In this document: piece after piece, positions 8,085-16,182 of the stretch | Layout of the letters: each line of letters begins with the position of its first letter | Numbering within the stretch: the stretch's first letter is position 1 | NCBI GenBank assembly: GCA_020629155.1 | Contig: JAHDDW010000002.1 | Location: forward strand, 1 to 64,000 | Origin: Acidimicrobiales bacterium | GTDB lineage: Bacteria > Actinomycetota > Acidimicrobiia > Acidimicrobiales > SZUA-35 | DNA: 64,000 bases | Direction: 5' to 3' | The notes under the pieces: model-generated | The model's database searches: none | What the model saw: only the letters and a program-made list of their open reading frames with translations | What the model was told of the DNA's origin: nothing | Program-made: the position numbers and the translations under genes

Positions 8085-9206
8085 GTGAAAAAGATTGTTG
8101 TCATTGGAGCAGGCCCAGCTGGGTGTACCCTAGCGAACTGGTGTCACGACGCTGGATTCGACGTTACTGTTCTAGAACGAGCTGACGAAAATCAAATTTA
8201 TGCGCGCGACAAAGCAGGACTGTTTAAAGCAAGTTCGTTTAGAATTCTCGACGAGCTGGGATTAGCATCCTGCGCGCCCGCAAAAAAGATGGTCACGATG
8301 ACACGTTTTATCTCGCCAGCTGGCGAGTCAATCACCGTGCCCCTTGCAGAGCTGACCGAAACGCAAGGGCGGCCAGTCTGCCCTCAAACTATCTTTAACC
8401 AGAATCTAATCAACCGTTTAAGACAAAAGAAAGTAGTTATGCGTTTCGCCACAGAAGTTATGGCGATCAAGCAAGAGAAAAACCCATCTGTGGTGCTTGC
8501 TAACGGCGAAACCATCGAAGCAGACATCGTCGTGGGTTGCGACGGCAACAGAGGCGCCACAAGAGCTGCGTTGCGTTTGGAATCAGAGCGGCATGATCTT
8601 GCCTATAAATGGCTGGTGATGACAGCAAACCCTCTTGCAGGCGTCGACGGTGTTATTTATGGCGTTGGGGGCAACAAGTTCGCTTGCCACAGCCCTCGGA
8701 CCGCAACTGAATCTCGCTATTACTTGCAAATTGACCAAGACGATACAATCGATGAGTGGGACGATAAAAAATGTAGCATCGAGTTGAAAAACCGTTTAGG
8801 CGTCAACGACTCATTACGCCTAACAGCCAAAAGAGAAATGTTGTTGCATTATCGGACTCCACTTCAACTTGGCGACAGAAGCGTTATGCTTGCTGGCGAC
8901 GCAGCCCATATCGTCGCACCTCTAGGCGGCCAAGGCATGAATATGGCGCTGGAAGACATCTATGCCTTGTCGAAACTATTTACTTTCTATCTAGCTTCAG
9001 ACATTGAGGCAGACGAACTTGTACCTATGTACGAAAAAATGAGGCTATCGAAGATAAGGCTCTCTATATCTTTCTCTCGAAAACTTCTTGCTATGACACA
9101 CGAAGGCGATGGCTACGCGTTGCAAGCGCTAGCAGACGACCGAACCGCTGCCACACAGTTTGCGCATAGCTATGTCGGCACCGAAGACGTTATTGAAGCG
9201 CTATAA
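8085..9206 (+). CDS. FAD-dependent monooxygenase (PHBH-like)
   Basis: A group A flavoprotein hydroxylase of 373 residues. The dinucleotide-binding GAGPAGCTLANW is at the N-terminus, the DG motif GCDGNRGATR is mid-protein, and the GD motif LAGDAAHIVAPLGGQGMNMALED is near residue 270. Overall shape resembles p-hydroxybenzoate 3-hydroxylase (RDKAGLFKASSFRILDELG region), so an aromatic acid is a likely substrate, but this is inference. GTG start with AAAGGTGAG upstream. Divergent from the OsmC protein; convergent with the mycothiol-dependent-type gene at 9216. Confidence 0.85.
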   Translation: MKKIVVIGAGPAGCTLANWCHDAGFDVTVLERADENQIYARDKAGLFKASSFRILDELGLASCAPAKKMVTMTRFISPAGESITVPLAELTETQGRPVCPQTIFNQNLINRLRQKKVVMRFATEVMAIKQEKNPSVVLANGETIEADIVVGCDGNRGATRAALRLESERHDLAYKWLVMTANPLAGVDGVIYGVGGNKFACHSPRTATESRYYLQIDQDDTIDEWDDKKCSIELKNRLGVNDSLRLTAKREMLLHYRTPLQLGDRSVMLAGDAAHIVAPLGGQGMNMALEDIYALSKLFTFYLASDIEADELVPMYEKMRLSKIRLSISFSRKLLAMTHEGDGYALQALADDRTAATQFAHSYVGTEDVIEAL

Positions 9207-9215
9207 CTGCCAACG

Positions 9216-9845
9216 CTAGAGCAATTCTCGAAGCTTGGCTACGCCTTCGCCTGTCAGCTCGTCAAGTGTGGGACGTCCCATCAACGCAAGAATAATTGCT
9301 TCGCCTTCACCAGAAATAAGTGCGCCGTCACCTGAAGTATAGTTGCTGTCAGTTGCTTCAAAAGCAAGACTGTCGAGTTTAGGAATCTCAAAGATTTTTT
9401 GTGCTTTCGAGTTGGTTGTGAGAAAGGTCAACGCTGTTTGTAGAACTTCTTCATCAAGTTTGCCTTCTGCATTAACCGATCGGCGGACATCTTGTGTATG
9501 GACTGCTGTGTCTGCGACTGATAGACCTTCAGGAAAGGTCGGAATAATCGCAGGTTTCGTTGATTTAGTGCGAAGGATAGAGACAAGCTCTTCGACTGAA
9601 TGCGCGTCGAGAGTTTTTTGAGCAGCAGCAACAGAGGCAGCGTCGAAGTTGAATTTGTGTTTGGCGATATTGAGGAAAAACGTAGGGAGCGGATCGTTCA
9701 CGAAAACAACTAGGTGAGCCAAAATGTGTTTTGGTGTCCATTTGTCGCAAAGTGTTGGGCTATTGAGCTGCTCTTCGGTGAGTGATTCGATCATGTCAGC
9801 GAAATCGTTTCTTGCTTTGCCTGCGATATGCCATGTTTTAGCCAT
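9216..9845 (-). CDS. Maleylpyruvate isomerase family (mycothiol-dependent, DinB-like) protein
   Basis: A 209-residue protein of the MDMPI/TIGR03083 group. The four-helix bundle starts FADMIESLTEEQLNSPTLCDKW, with metal-ligand histidines expected in HILAHLV and DTAVHTQDVRR. Family members use mycothiol, the actinobacterial thiol, as cofactor or partner, which supports the taxonomic call. Specific reaction is unknown. It lies next to an FAD hydroxylase, so a part in aromatic compound handling is possible. Confidence 0.8.
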   Translation of the reverse strand: MAKTWHIAGKARNDFADMIESLTEEQLNSPTLCDKWTPKHILAHLVVFVNDPLPTFFLNIAKHKFNFDAASVAAAQKTLDAHSVEELVSILRTKSTKPAIIPTFPEGLSVADTAVHTQDVRRSVNAEGKLDEEVLQTALTFLTTNSKAQKIFEIPKLDSLAFEATDSNYTSGDGALISGEGEAIILALMGRPTLDELTGEGVAKLRELL

Positions 9846-9987
9846 TAGTACTATTCCTCATCTTGACGTTACTGCTTACTTTACTGGCTTTCTACCATTA
9901 TTATTTTCGGCTGTATTTTTTCAAATCAGCATCGCTTACTCTTAATCTGAAAGCTACGTTAGCTCACAACATCGATAGAGTACATTT

Positions 9988-11322
9988 ATGGACAAACCTG
10001 CCCACTCGTCAGACTCTTCTCATGATCATGGTCATTCACATAGTCATGGTCACAGCCATGGTATGGAAGGTGGTTGGGCTGTATGGCGCAAGCAAACTAC
10101 GCTGCAAGTTGTGCTAGCTGGCATCTGTGGCGCAGCACTTGCGACATTTATCGGGGTGATTGCTTTATGGCCTGACGGCAGTGGCAAAGTTGCTGCTACC
10201 GAAAAAGCTGCCGAGTTTAGTGTTGTCTCAGAACCTGTTCTTATGGAGTTGACAGAAGTGATTAATGGGGAGTGCAGCTTTTCAAACCCTGAAGAACCTG
10301 AAGATAGACCCCAATGCATAACACTTACTGCTAGGACGGTTGACGAGTATATCCCTAAGGCGTACCGAAAGGACGACGTCGTTAACCGTAACCTCATCGT
10401 GGAAGCTGGAACACTCATAGGACTTAACGAAGTCCCTGTTGAAAGATACGGCAACCCTGAACTAAGTGTTGGCGACACTGTTGTTTTTGACTATTACGAG
10501 TCGTCAAATTCCTATGATTATGCTGGCGTTGAACGCCGTGGTTCGCTCACGCTTCTCATTATAATTTTTGTGGCCGTAGTGATCGCGTTAAGCCGTGTTC
10601 GTGGGCTAACTGCTTTGCTAGCCATGGCTGTAACAGTTGTGATTTTGATCACCTTCATAGCGCCATCGGTGCTGGACGGAAACAATCCGATTCTTGTTTC
10701 TGTTGTCGGCGCTTCCATGATTGCTTTTCTGAGTCTCTACTTAACGCATGGTTTTACGCCAGGCACAACCGTTGCGCTCGCAGGCACCTTAAGCGCTTTG
10801 GCGTTGACATTAGGCCTGTCCTGGTTCTTTTTTGAGATAGGAAATTTCACTGGTCTTGCTAGCGAAGAGGGCGCAACCCTCACGATTCTCGCAGCAGGCA
10901 TCGACATGCGAGCACTGTTATTAGGAGGCGCAATCATCGGAGCGTTAGGAGCGCTTGACGATGTCACAGTGACACAAGTAGCGACTGTGAGCGAGCTACG
11001 TCTACGCAATCCAGAGCTTACCGTTGCTGATTTGGTCACGTCAGGCATTCGTGTGGGGCGAGAACATATTGCTTCGACCGTCAACACGCTATTGCTAGCA
11101 TATGCTGGTGTGAGCATGCCGCTCTTGTTGCTGTTTGCGATATCGAATCAGTCGCTGGACATGGTTGCCAACACTGAAATTGTTGCCGTTGAAATAGTAC
11201 GCACGCTATGTGGATCAATCGGCTTAGTTGCCGCGGTGCCAATTACGACCTTTCTAGCTGCGCTCGTACACGCACGAATCGACCCAGCAGAATTACTGCC
11301 AGCATCAGAATCTGCCGAATAG
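9988..11322 (+). CDS. YibE/F family membrane protein with His-rich N-terminus
   Basis: A 444-residue polytopic protein. Residues 12-26 carry a histidine-rich stretch of HDHGHSHSHG type, followed by a membrane anchor, an extracytoplasmic domain of about 120 residues and seven or so membrane helices with the YibE/F signature regions (YLTHGFTPGTTVALAGTL and ALGALDDVTVTQ). The family is common in Gram-positives and its transport role is not settled. The His tail suggests divalent metal binding. ATG start. It has a free-standing 140-bp upstream region. Confidence 0.85.
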   Translation: MDKPAHSSDSSHDHGHSHSHGHSHGMEGGWAVWRKQTTLQVVLAGICGAALATFIGVIALWPDGSGKVAATEKAAEFSVVSEPVLMELTEVINGECSFSNPEEPEDRPQCITLTARTVDEYIPKAYRKDDVVNRNLIVEAGTLIGLNEVPVERYGNPELSVGDTVVFDYYESSNSYDYAGVERRGSLTLLIIIFVAVVIALSRVRGLTALLAMAVTVVILITFIAPSVLDGNNPILVSVVGASMIAFLSLYLTHGFTPGTTVALAGTLSALALTLGLSWFFFEIGNFTGLASEEGATLTILAAGIDMRALLLGGAIIGALGALDDVTVTQVATVSELRLRNPELTVADLVTSGIRVGREHIASTVNTLLLAYAGVSMPLLLLFAISNQSLDMVANTEIVAVEIVRTLCGSIGLVAAVPITTFLAALVHARIDPAELLPASESAE

Positions 11323-11372
11323 GTTGAAACTTAGAATAACACTAGTAAATGTCGCTTAACTCAGTAAAGGGG

Positions 11373-11401
11373 TTGACTTTTTAGTGTTTGTAGCCGATAC
11401 T
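11373..11401 (+). promoter_or_regulatory. Sigma-70-type promoter
   Basis: TTGACT (11373-11378) and GATACT (11396-11401) are separated by exactly 17 bp. No annotated gene follows on this strand for over 2 kb; the transcript would carry the leader ORF and hairpin described next. Confidence 0.5.
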
Positions 11402-11406
11402 AGAGG

Positions 11407-11500
11407 TAGGACATGCAGCGCTGCTGCGTGTAAGTACGCCCCGACTTGGTCTTGTAGCAAGACCCCGGGGTCTCTGCGCTTTTAAGGGCCTGTTTTATTT
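11407..11500 (+). ncRNA. Putative short transcript with hairpin
   Basis: Downstream of the promoter, CCCCG (11439-11443) pairs with CGGGG (11466-11470) and GGTCTTG (11448-11454) with CAAGACC (11458-11464) around a TAG loop. A T-rich stretch (TGTTTTATTTTA) follows at about 11491. The layout looks like a small RNA or a leader that lost its structural gene. No Rfam family is recognised. Confidence 0.35.
11413..11433 (+). CDS. Leader-peptide-like ORF MQRCCV
   Basis: A six-codon ORF (ATG CAG CGC TGC TGC GTG TAA) with AGAGGTAGG about 3-8 nt upstream, just after the promoter and before the hairpin. Tandem Cys codons recall cysteine-sensing leader peptides known upstream of sulfur genes in actinobacteria, but here no sulfur gene follows on this strand. 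Confidence 0.3.
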   Translation: MQRCCV

Positions 11501-12130
11501 TATGCTCGTTACTCTATGTCCGATTCTTGGATAAATAGCTTCATCTCTAGCGCATAGCATGTCGGTTCTTGAACTGGCTAGCAAGTCAGCTATTTTAAGA
11601 AGGGTCTCTTCTTTGCCAACGTGCTCAAGGTGGAAACGGGCATCAATTATTTTTTGATCTCGCAGTTTTTTAGCCATAGCTAAGTCATTCTTGTCGAGTG
11701 TTTTATGTTTTGCCTCTGGTCGAACTCTGGTTTCGATAGCTACTTGTGTAATGCCTCGAATACCCAAGTACACAAATGCTTGCTTAAGCTGTGAAGCTCT
11801 GGCTCCGTGTTCTTTTTCTCCGCTTGGTTTGATTGGCTTGCTGGTTTCTGCAATGTAGCCATCCCATTCGGCAATGCTATTAATCGCATCAATAGCATTG
11901 CGGCGGCGCGTGTGGCTTTTCATTTCGTGATAGTGAAGTTTGTAGTTTAAATCGGCCTCGATCTGCTGAAGCTGCTGACGCACAAGAGTAAGGTCAGCTC
12001 GCATGATGACCACAGCTGCTAGGGCATACTGCCATTGGGTTGTATCAGGCTTACCCGTTTTTCGGTTGCGTACTGGGCGTTTTGATTCGTCTATAAACGC
12101 TAGAAGATCTTCAGGTTTCGCAGCCACCAT
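11495..12130 (-). CDS. DUF3800-like protein
   Basis: A 211-residue protein starting LLAFIDESKRP, with the acidic IDES motif typical of DUF3800, a mid-protein KLHYHEMKS segment and a C-terminal KIADLLASSRTDML helix that matches the family's ADL motif. DUF3800 has a proposed RNase H-like fold and is often in accessory or phage-defence neighbourhoods, but its activity is not established. It stands alone here, convergent with the small transcript at 11407 and followed upstream by an AT-rich gap. Confidence 0.6.
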   Translation of the reverse strand: MVAAKPEDLLAFIDESKRPVRNRKTGKPDTTQWQYALAAVVIMRADLTLVRQQLQQIEADLNYKLHYHEMKSHTRRRNAIDAINSIAEWDGYIAETSKPIKPSGEKEHGARASQLKQAFVYLGIRGITQVAIETRVRPEAKHKTLDKNDLAMAKKLRDQKIIDARFHLEHVGKEETLLKIADLLASSRTDMLCARDEAIYPRIGHRVTSIK

Positions 12131-12261
12131 GCATCAAAGGATACCTACTAAATACGACAATATGTATGCATTGCTTAGCAATGTAACTAAAATACTCAAA
12201 AAGTAGACGACTACCTACTGGGCAGCCACCTGCTTTTTGGACTTATAACATAATGAGTTTT

Positions 12262-13374
12262 TTATGACAGTGAATCTGCTAGTAGCTGGGCATCAGTTCG
12301 CAGCATCGTGATGTAAGTGTCTGCGCCTGACCCTTCTTCTCCAAGCGAACCCGTATAGAGAGTGACGAGCTCAACACCGTCGAGTTCTTCCGCCAAAGCA
12401 GATGCTTCTTCGTCCGAGCTCTGAAATTCAGAGAAGATGGTTGAAACATCATTTTCAACTATCTTGTCTGACAGTTCTTGAAGCTCGGCTGGGTTTGTTT
12501 CTCCAAGCGTTGAAAGCGATGGCAGAACCACACCGACTATTTCCAATTCGTACTGATCAGCGAAATAGCCGAATGCATCGTGCGCTGTCACAAGTTTGCG
12601 TTCTTCGACTGGTATTGCTGCAAATAGCTCTTTAATCTCACCATCAAGCGATTGCAATTCTCCTTGATAGGCAGTTATACATTCATTTATTTTTTCGCTG
12701 TCAAGGCCAAGCTCTTCAACGGCTACCTTTTCAAATTCTGAAAGTGCTTCAGAAACGCCGATGGGGTTAAACCAGACATGAGGGTCGCCACCTTCATGAT
12801 TGTGCTCATCGTGACCTTCTTCATCGCTATGCTCGTCTTTGCCTTCGTCAGAATGTTCTTCATCCTCGTCGTGTTTCTCTTCATCGCTATGCTCTTTGTC
12901 GTCGCCATGCTTCTCTTCACCATGATCTTTTTCATCACCGTGTTCATCATCATGCTCGTCGTCGTGATGACCTTCACCTTCATATTCAAGTATTTCGACA
13001 TGGTCGGCGAATTCGAAAATCTTTTTACCGTCTGCTTCAACTGTTTCCAGCGTGTCAACAAGGCCTTCTTCAAGGGCGAGGCCATTGGCCACAATTAGGT
13101 CAGAATTGTCTAGCAATTCGCGATCTGCCAGTGAAAGCTCGAAGGAGTGCGGGTCAGCACCTGGGGGTATGATGACGTTAACGTCAACCAAACCGTCACA
13201 TGTTGCGTTTGAGATTACGTCACCCCAGATTGAAGTAGTCACTGCAATTGTTGGCAGTTCATCTTGCTGATTTGAAGCATTACTTGTGTCGCTCGTGCCG
13301 CAAGACGCCGCCAAAACAGCGACCGCCAAAAAACCACTAGCACCTTTAACCAATTTTGAGAACCTGCGGGACAT
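12262..13374 (-). CDS. znuA: Zinc ABC transporter substrate-binding lipoprotein
   Basis: It captures zinc outside the cell and delivers it to ZnuB. An N-terminal signal ends in the lipobox LAASC (Cys about 25). The cluster A-I fold is shown by TTSIWGDVISNATCDG, IPPGADPHSFELSLADRELL and a C-terminal TLGETNPAELQELSDKI region. Residues about 135-195 form a long His/Asp/Glu-rich loop, longer than in most ZnuA proteins, which is the known metal-collecting loop of zinc-specific members. The start is followed by a Zur-like box 19 bp upstream at 13393-13407. Confidence 0.92.
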   Translation of the reverse strand: MSRRFSKLVKGASGFLAVAVLAASCGTSDTSNASNQQDELPTIAVTTSIWGDVISNATCDGLVDVNVIIPPGADPHSFELSLADRELLDNSDLIVANGLALEEGLVDTLETVEADGKKIFEFADHVEILEYEGEGHHDDEHDDEHGDEKDHGEEKHGDDKEHSDEEKHDEDEEHSDEGKDEHSDEEGHDEHNHEGGDPHVWFNPIGVSEALSEFEKVAVEELGLDSEKINECITAYQGELQSLDGEIKELFAAIPVEERKLVTAHDAFGYFADQYELEIVGVVLPSLSTLGETNPAELQELSDKIVENDVSTIFSEFQSSDEEASALAEELDGVELVTLYTGSLGEEGSGADTYITMLRTDAQLLADSLS

Positions 13375-13392
13375 ATCGCCAACCTTTAAAAA

Positions 13393-13407
13393 TGAGAATC
13401 GTTATCA
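13393..13407. promoter_or_regulatory. Zur-like box upstream of znuA
   Basis: TGAGAATCGTTATCA is a 7-1-7 imperfect palindrome of the Fur/Zur type located 19 bp before the znuA start. It resembles the second site at 14767-14781. Confidence 0.75.
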
Positions 13408-13590
13408 AAACAGTATACGGTTGCCAATCTGTTTCCAACACTATTCTCCTTAGCCCTAAACGGGTGTAACTATGTAGCAAACAGTCTCTGGCAATCTCCG
13501 CCGATTTTAGAACCTAATCTATTTGCAGCTCAATGGGGCCAAAAGCCTTGTTAGCAACTATTTTGTTGGCCCTAGGTTTGGCTTCATACA

Positions 13591-14091
13591 ATGCAGACTG
13601 TCGGCCCAGTAAGATCTTTTAGTTGGCCGTGTATGCTGAATGGTATGGATGTGGTCAAGCAAAAGTCCGTGCATAAAGCTGCGGAGTCGAAACTGGCTGA
13701 GCTGAGTTTTAGATACACAACGGCGCGAAAACGACTCGTAGAGCTGCTTGCCAAAACCGACGGGCCGCTAACATTGCCAGAAATTTTGGCAACAGACAAA
13801 AAACTTGCACAAAGCTCCGCCTATAGAAACTTAGAAGTGTTGGTGCAGTGCAAAATAGTGGATCGAATATCTGGCATTAAAGAGCATGCCCATTACGAGT
13901 TAAGTGAATTTTTCACTGGCCATCACCACCACCTGTTTTGCCTCAGCTGTGGCGATGTTCAAGATATCGAAATCGATAATTGTGTCGAAGATACAATCGC
14001 GTCACTATTCGAAAGTGTGCTTAAAGAAAAAGCTTTTAAACCAGCAGGCCACACATTAGACCTACATGGTTATTGTGCAAGTTGTATATGA
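13591..14091 (+). CDS. zur: Fur family repressor, probably Zur
   Basis: A Fur-family DNA-binding protein. The winged helix holds RYTTARKRLVELLAKTDGPLTLPEIL, and the metal region has HHHHLFCLSCGDVQDIE with one CxxC and a second pair CASC at the end, the structural zinc site. The neighbourhood (znuA, znuC, znuB) makes zinc the likely corepressor. The true start may be the ATG at 13633 or 13645, since the first 18 residues are not typical. Its 3' end overlaps convergent znuC by 22 nt. Confidence 0.88.
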   Translation: MQTVGPVRSFSWPCMLNGMDVVKQKSVHKAAESKLAELSFRYTTARKRLVELLAKTDGPLTLPEILATDKKLAQSSAYRNLEVLVQCKIVDRISGIKEHAHYELSEFFTGHHHHLFCLSCGDVQDIEIDNCVEDTIASLFESVLKEKAFKPAGHTLDLHGYCASCI

Positions 14092-14720
14092 TTTGTTTCG
14101 GTTACAGCATCGCAGCGTTTGCAATGGTTAAGCAAGTCAAGATTGTGTGTCGCTAAAACAGTTACTGACCCTTGGTCTGCTTGTGTATCGATCCGCTTCA
14201 CTAAAACTTGCTGACTGATTGCATCCAAACCTGTAAACGGTTCGTCGAGCAAAAGCAGCTTAGGGTTCTGGATTAATGTTTGCGCAAGACGCACACGCTG
14301 TTTCTGACCACCAGAGAGTTCCCAATATTGTTTTTGGGCAAACGCTGTTATGTGAAGCTCTCCAATAACCTCGTCTAATCTTTGTCGAGACTCTCGATCT
14401 ATTCTGCGCCACAGGCCTGTTTTTTTATAGAGACCCATTTTGATAATATCAATAGCTTTGATAGGCATCCAACGTTCGTAGTTGTGGCTTTGCGTCAGAT
14501 ACGCGGTGGACCCTTTAAAAGGCGAAATAACATTACCTTGTGTCGGCTTGATGAGCCCAGCAATAACGTTGAGGAGTGTGCTTTTACCAGAACCGTTTGG
14601 GCCTGTGATCGCTAAAACTGAGCCGCCACTTGCGTCAAATGAGATGTTATCGACAGCAGTTTGAGCATCGAACTGCACAGACACGCCCTCTAATGAAAGT
14701 TTTGGTGAAGTAGTACGCAT
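14070..14720 (-). CDS. znuC: Zinc ABC transporter ATP-binding protein
   Basis: It powers zinc import. Walker A GPNGSGKST, signature ELSGGQKQRVRLAQ, Walker B LLLLDEPFTGLD and the switch His in ATHN are all present in about 216 residues. The ATG at 14720 was chosen because it has AGGAAAG upstream, and because the longer frame would run into the promoter: TATACT at 14744-14749 (minus strand) and the Zur box at 14767. The gene is divergent from znuB, so a single operator can control both. Confidence 0.92.
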   Translation of the reverse strand: MRTTSPKLSLEGVSVQFDAQTAVDNISFDASGGSVLAITGPNGSGKSTLLNVIAGLIKPTQGNVISPFKGSTAYLTQSHNYERWMPIKAIDIIKMGLYKKTGLWRRIDRESRQRLDEVIGELHITAFAQKQYWELSGGQKQRVRLAQTLIQNPKLLLLDEPFTGLDAISQQVLVKRIDTQADQGSVTVLATHNLDLLNHCKRCDAVTETNHIQLAQ

Positions 14721-14766
14721 AACTTTCCTGTCGTCAAAGTAGCAGTATACCACTCTTTTCGGCAAG

Positions 14767-14781
14767 TGAGAATGATTCTCT
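14767..14781. promoter_or_regulatory. Zur-like box in znuC/znuB divergent promoter
   Basis: TGAGAATGATTCTCT is a near-perfect palindrome. On the minus strand a TATACT -10 element lies at 14744-14749, with the box covering the -35 area. On the plus strand it sits 45-60 bp before znuB. Binding here would block both promoters. Confidence 0.8.
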
Positions 14782-14826
14782 ACGTAAACCCTTTAGACTG
14801 TGTACGTCCAGGAGAAACGAAAAGCT

Positions 14827-15690
14827 GTGGAATTTTTGACAAACCCTATTGCATGGTGGATAGAGCCGTTCACTGAAAATGTTTTTATGCAGAACCTTCT
14901 TTGGGTTAGTCTTTTGACTGTTATTAGCACATCGCTTGTCGGCACATGGGTTGTTGTGAATGGGCTAAGTTTTTTTAGTGATGCGTTAGCACACGGGGTG
15001 CTCCCTGGCATAGTTTTAGCTGTCATTTTTGGTTTTAATCCAAGCCTCGGTGCAATGCTGGCAGCGATAGTTATGGTCGCAGGCATGAGCGTGGTGCGTA
15101 ACAACTCTTCTCTACCTAATGACACATCGATTGGCTTACTTTTCGTTGGATTTTTAGCATTAGCTGTTGTCCTTATATCAAGTCCGATGGGTTCAAATAT
15201 TGGCGATCTAAATCGATTTCTGTTCGGGTCAATTTCAGGAGTAAGCTCGGCAGATATTTGGCAACAAGCCATAGTGGCTGTAATCACTGTGCTTTCTGTA
15301 ACGCTTCTTTATAGAGCTTTTGCTGCTGCTGCGTTTGATGAAGTACAAGCAGCGCTTCTTGGCCTTAGGCCAAAGATTGCCAATGCAATTTTATTGTTTT
15401 TGCTGGCAGTTGTTATAGTCTCGTCTTTTGAAACAGTTGGCAACCTGCTTGTCTTTGCCTTTTTAATCGCGCCGCCAGCAACCGCATCGATTTTTGCAAA
15501 AACTGTCCCTATGATTATGGTCTTCGCCGTTGGTTTCGGCGTTTTTGCTGTGATCGTGGGCTCGCTTGTAAGCTACCACTATGATACCGCCCCTAGCGCA
15601 ACGGTAGCCCTTGTCGCTGTTGTGATGTTCATGCTCGTGTTGACGGTCGATTCTTTAGGCAAAACCAGCTCAAAAGTCCGCTTATCGTAA
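14827..15690 (+). CDS. znuB: Zinc ABC transporter permease
   Basis: A metal ABC permease of the ABC-3 family with eight or nine hydrophobic segments. Recognisable regions are GTWVVVNGLSFFSDALAHGVLPGI, NDTSIGLLFVGFLALAVVL and the FETVGNLLVFAFLIAPPATA coupling region. The GTG at 14827 is 12 nt after AGGAG; a longer GTG start at 14800 is possible but would overlap that Shine-Dalgarno. It is transcribed divergently from znuC across the Zur box. Confidence 0.9.
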   Translation: MEFLTNPIAWWIEPFTENVFMQNLLWVSLLTVISTSLVGTWVVVNGLSFFSDALAHGVLPGIVLAVIFGFNPSLGAMLAAIVMVAGMSVVRNNSSLPNDTSIGLLFVGFLALAVVLISSPMGSNIGDLNRFLFGSISGVSSADIWQQAIVAVITVLSVTLLYRAFAAAAFDEVQAALLGLRPKIANAILLFLLAVVIVSSFETVGNLLVFAFLIAPPATASIFAKTVPMIMVFAVGFGVFAVIVGSLVSYHYDTAPSATVALVAVVMFMLVLTVDSLGKTSSKVRLS

Positions 15691-15748
15691 ACAATCGATT
15701 GCCAATTCAGATGACCAACACGGACGATACAATAGAGCAGATGCTTGA

Positions 15749-15874
15749 TCCAAGGATAGAAATAGAGTTGGCAGGGAATTTGCAAAGCTGAAAACACCTT
15801 ACAGCAGATGGGGTTTGCTTGAAGATGGTACTCTGCTACATGACAGACACTTTGTTCGAGAACTAGTTCAATAA
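15749..15874 (+). pseudogene. Start-less ORF fragment
   Basis: A 41-codon open frame without any start codon, ending RWGLLEDGTLLHDRHFVREL and a TAA at 15872. The composition looks protein-coding rather than random, so it is probably the tail of a lost gene. Family not recognised. The preceding 60 bases (15690-15748) show no feature. Confidence 0.3.
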
Positions 15875-15879
15875 AAGTA

Positions 15880-15916
15880 CTAGAACCTTCTGACTTTAAG
15901 CGTCAGAAGGTTCTAG
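15880..15916. terminator. Perfect 15-bp hairpin, terminator-like
   Basis: CTAGAACCTTCTGAC pairs exactly with GTCAGAAGGTTCTAG around a 7-nt loop. On the minus strand TACTTTTATTG follows, so it can terminate the small ORF at 15903-16121, whose stop lies inside the stem. Confidence 0.6.
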
Positions 15917-16121
15917 ATAGTTCGTAACCTGGGAAACTTGCAAGCAGCGGTCGCACCAGGTCTTCTCCACTAGCATACGGCACCAAACCGATAGAATAAA
16001 GCAAATAATTATGGAAATAAACTAGCAAACCAAACACTATCTTGATGGCCTCTAAGGTGAGCTTCCGTCGTCTTTTCGGAGTCACCGTTTTCTTTGGGGC
16101 ACATTTTTCGCCAAAGTCCAC
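15903..16121 (-). CDS. Small hypothetical membrane protein
   Basis: A 72-residue ORF with a basic N-terminal third (KKTVTPKRRRK) and one hydrophobic stretch (IKIVFGLLVYFHNYLLYSIGLV). A GTG start follows AACAG. Its stop codon is placed in the stem of a strong terminator hairpin, which argues for a real transcript. No family recognised; it could still be a chance ORF. Confidence 0.35.
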   Translation of the reverse strand: MDFGEKCAPKKTVTPKRRRKLTLEAIKIVFGLLVYFHNYLLYSIGLVPYASGEDLVRPLLASFPGYELSRTF

Positions 16122-16182
16122 CTGTTAAATCAATATCGTGTAAATATGCTCTACGTAGATCAAAACCCTTTAGGATTGCCCC

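Noticed and set aside
12778-13098. 106-residue hydrophobic ORF (+)
   Set aside because: It is the antisense of ZnuA's His/Asp/Glu-rich loop; reverse reading of such codons always gives Val/Phe/Met/Leu-rich pseudo-membrane segments.
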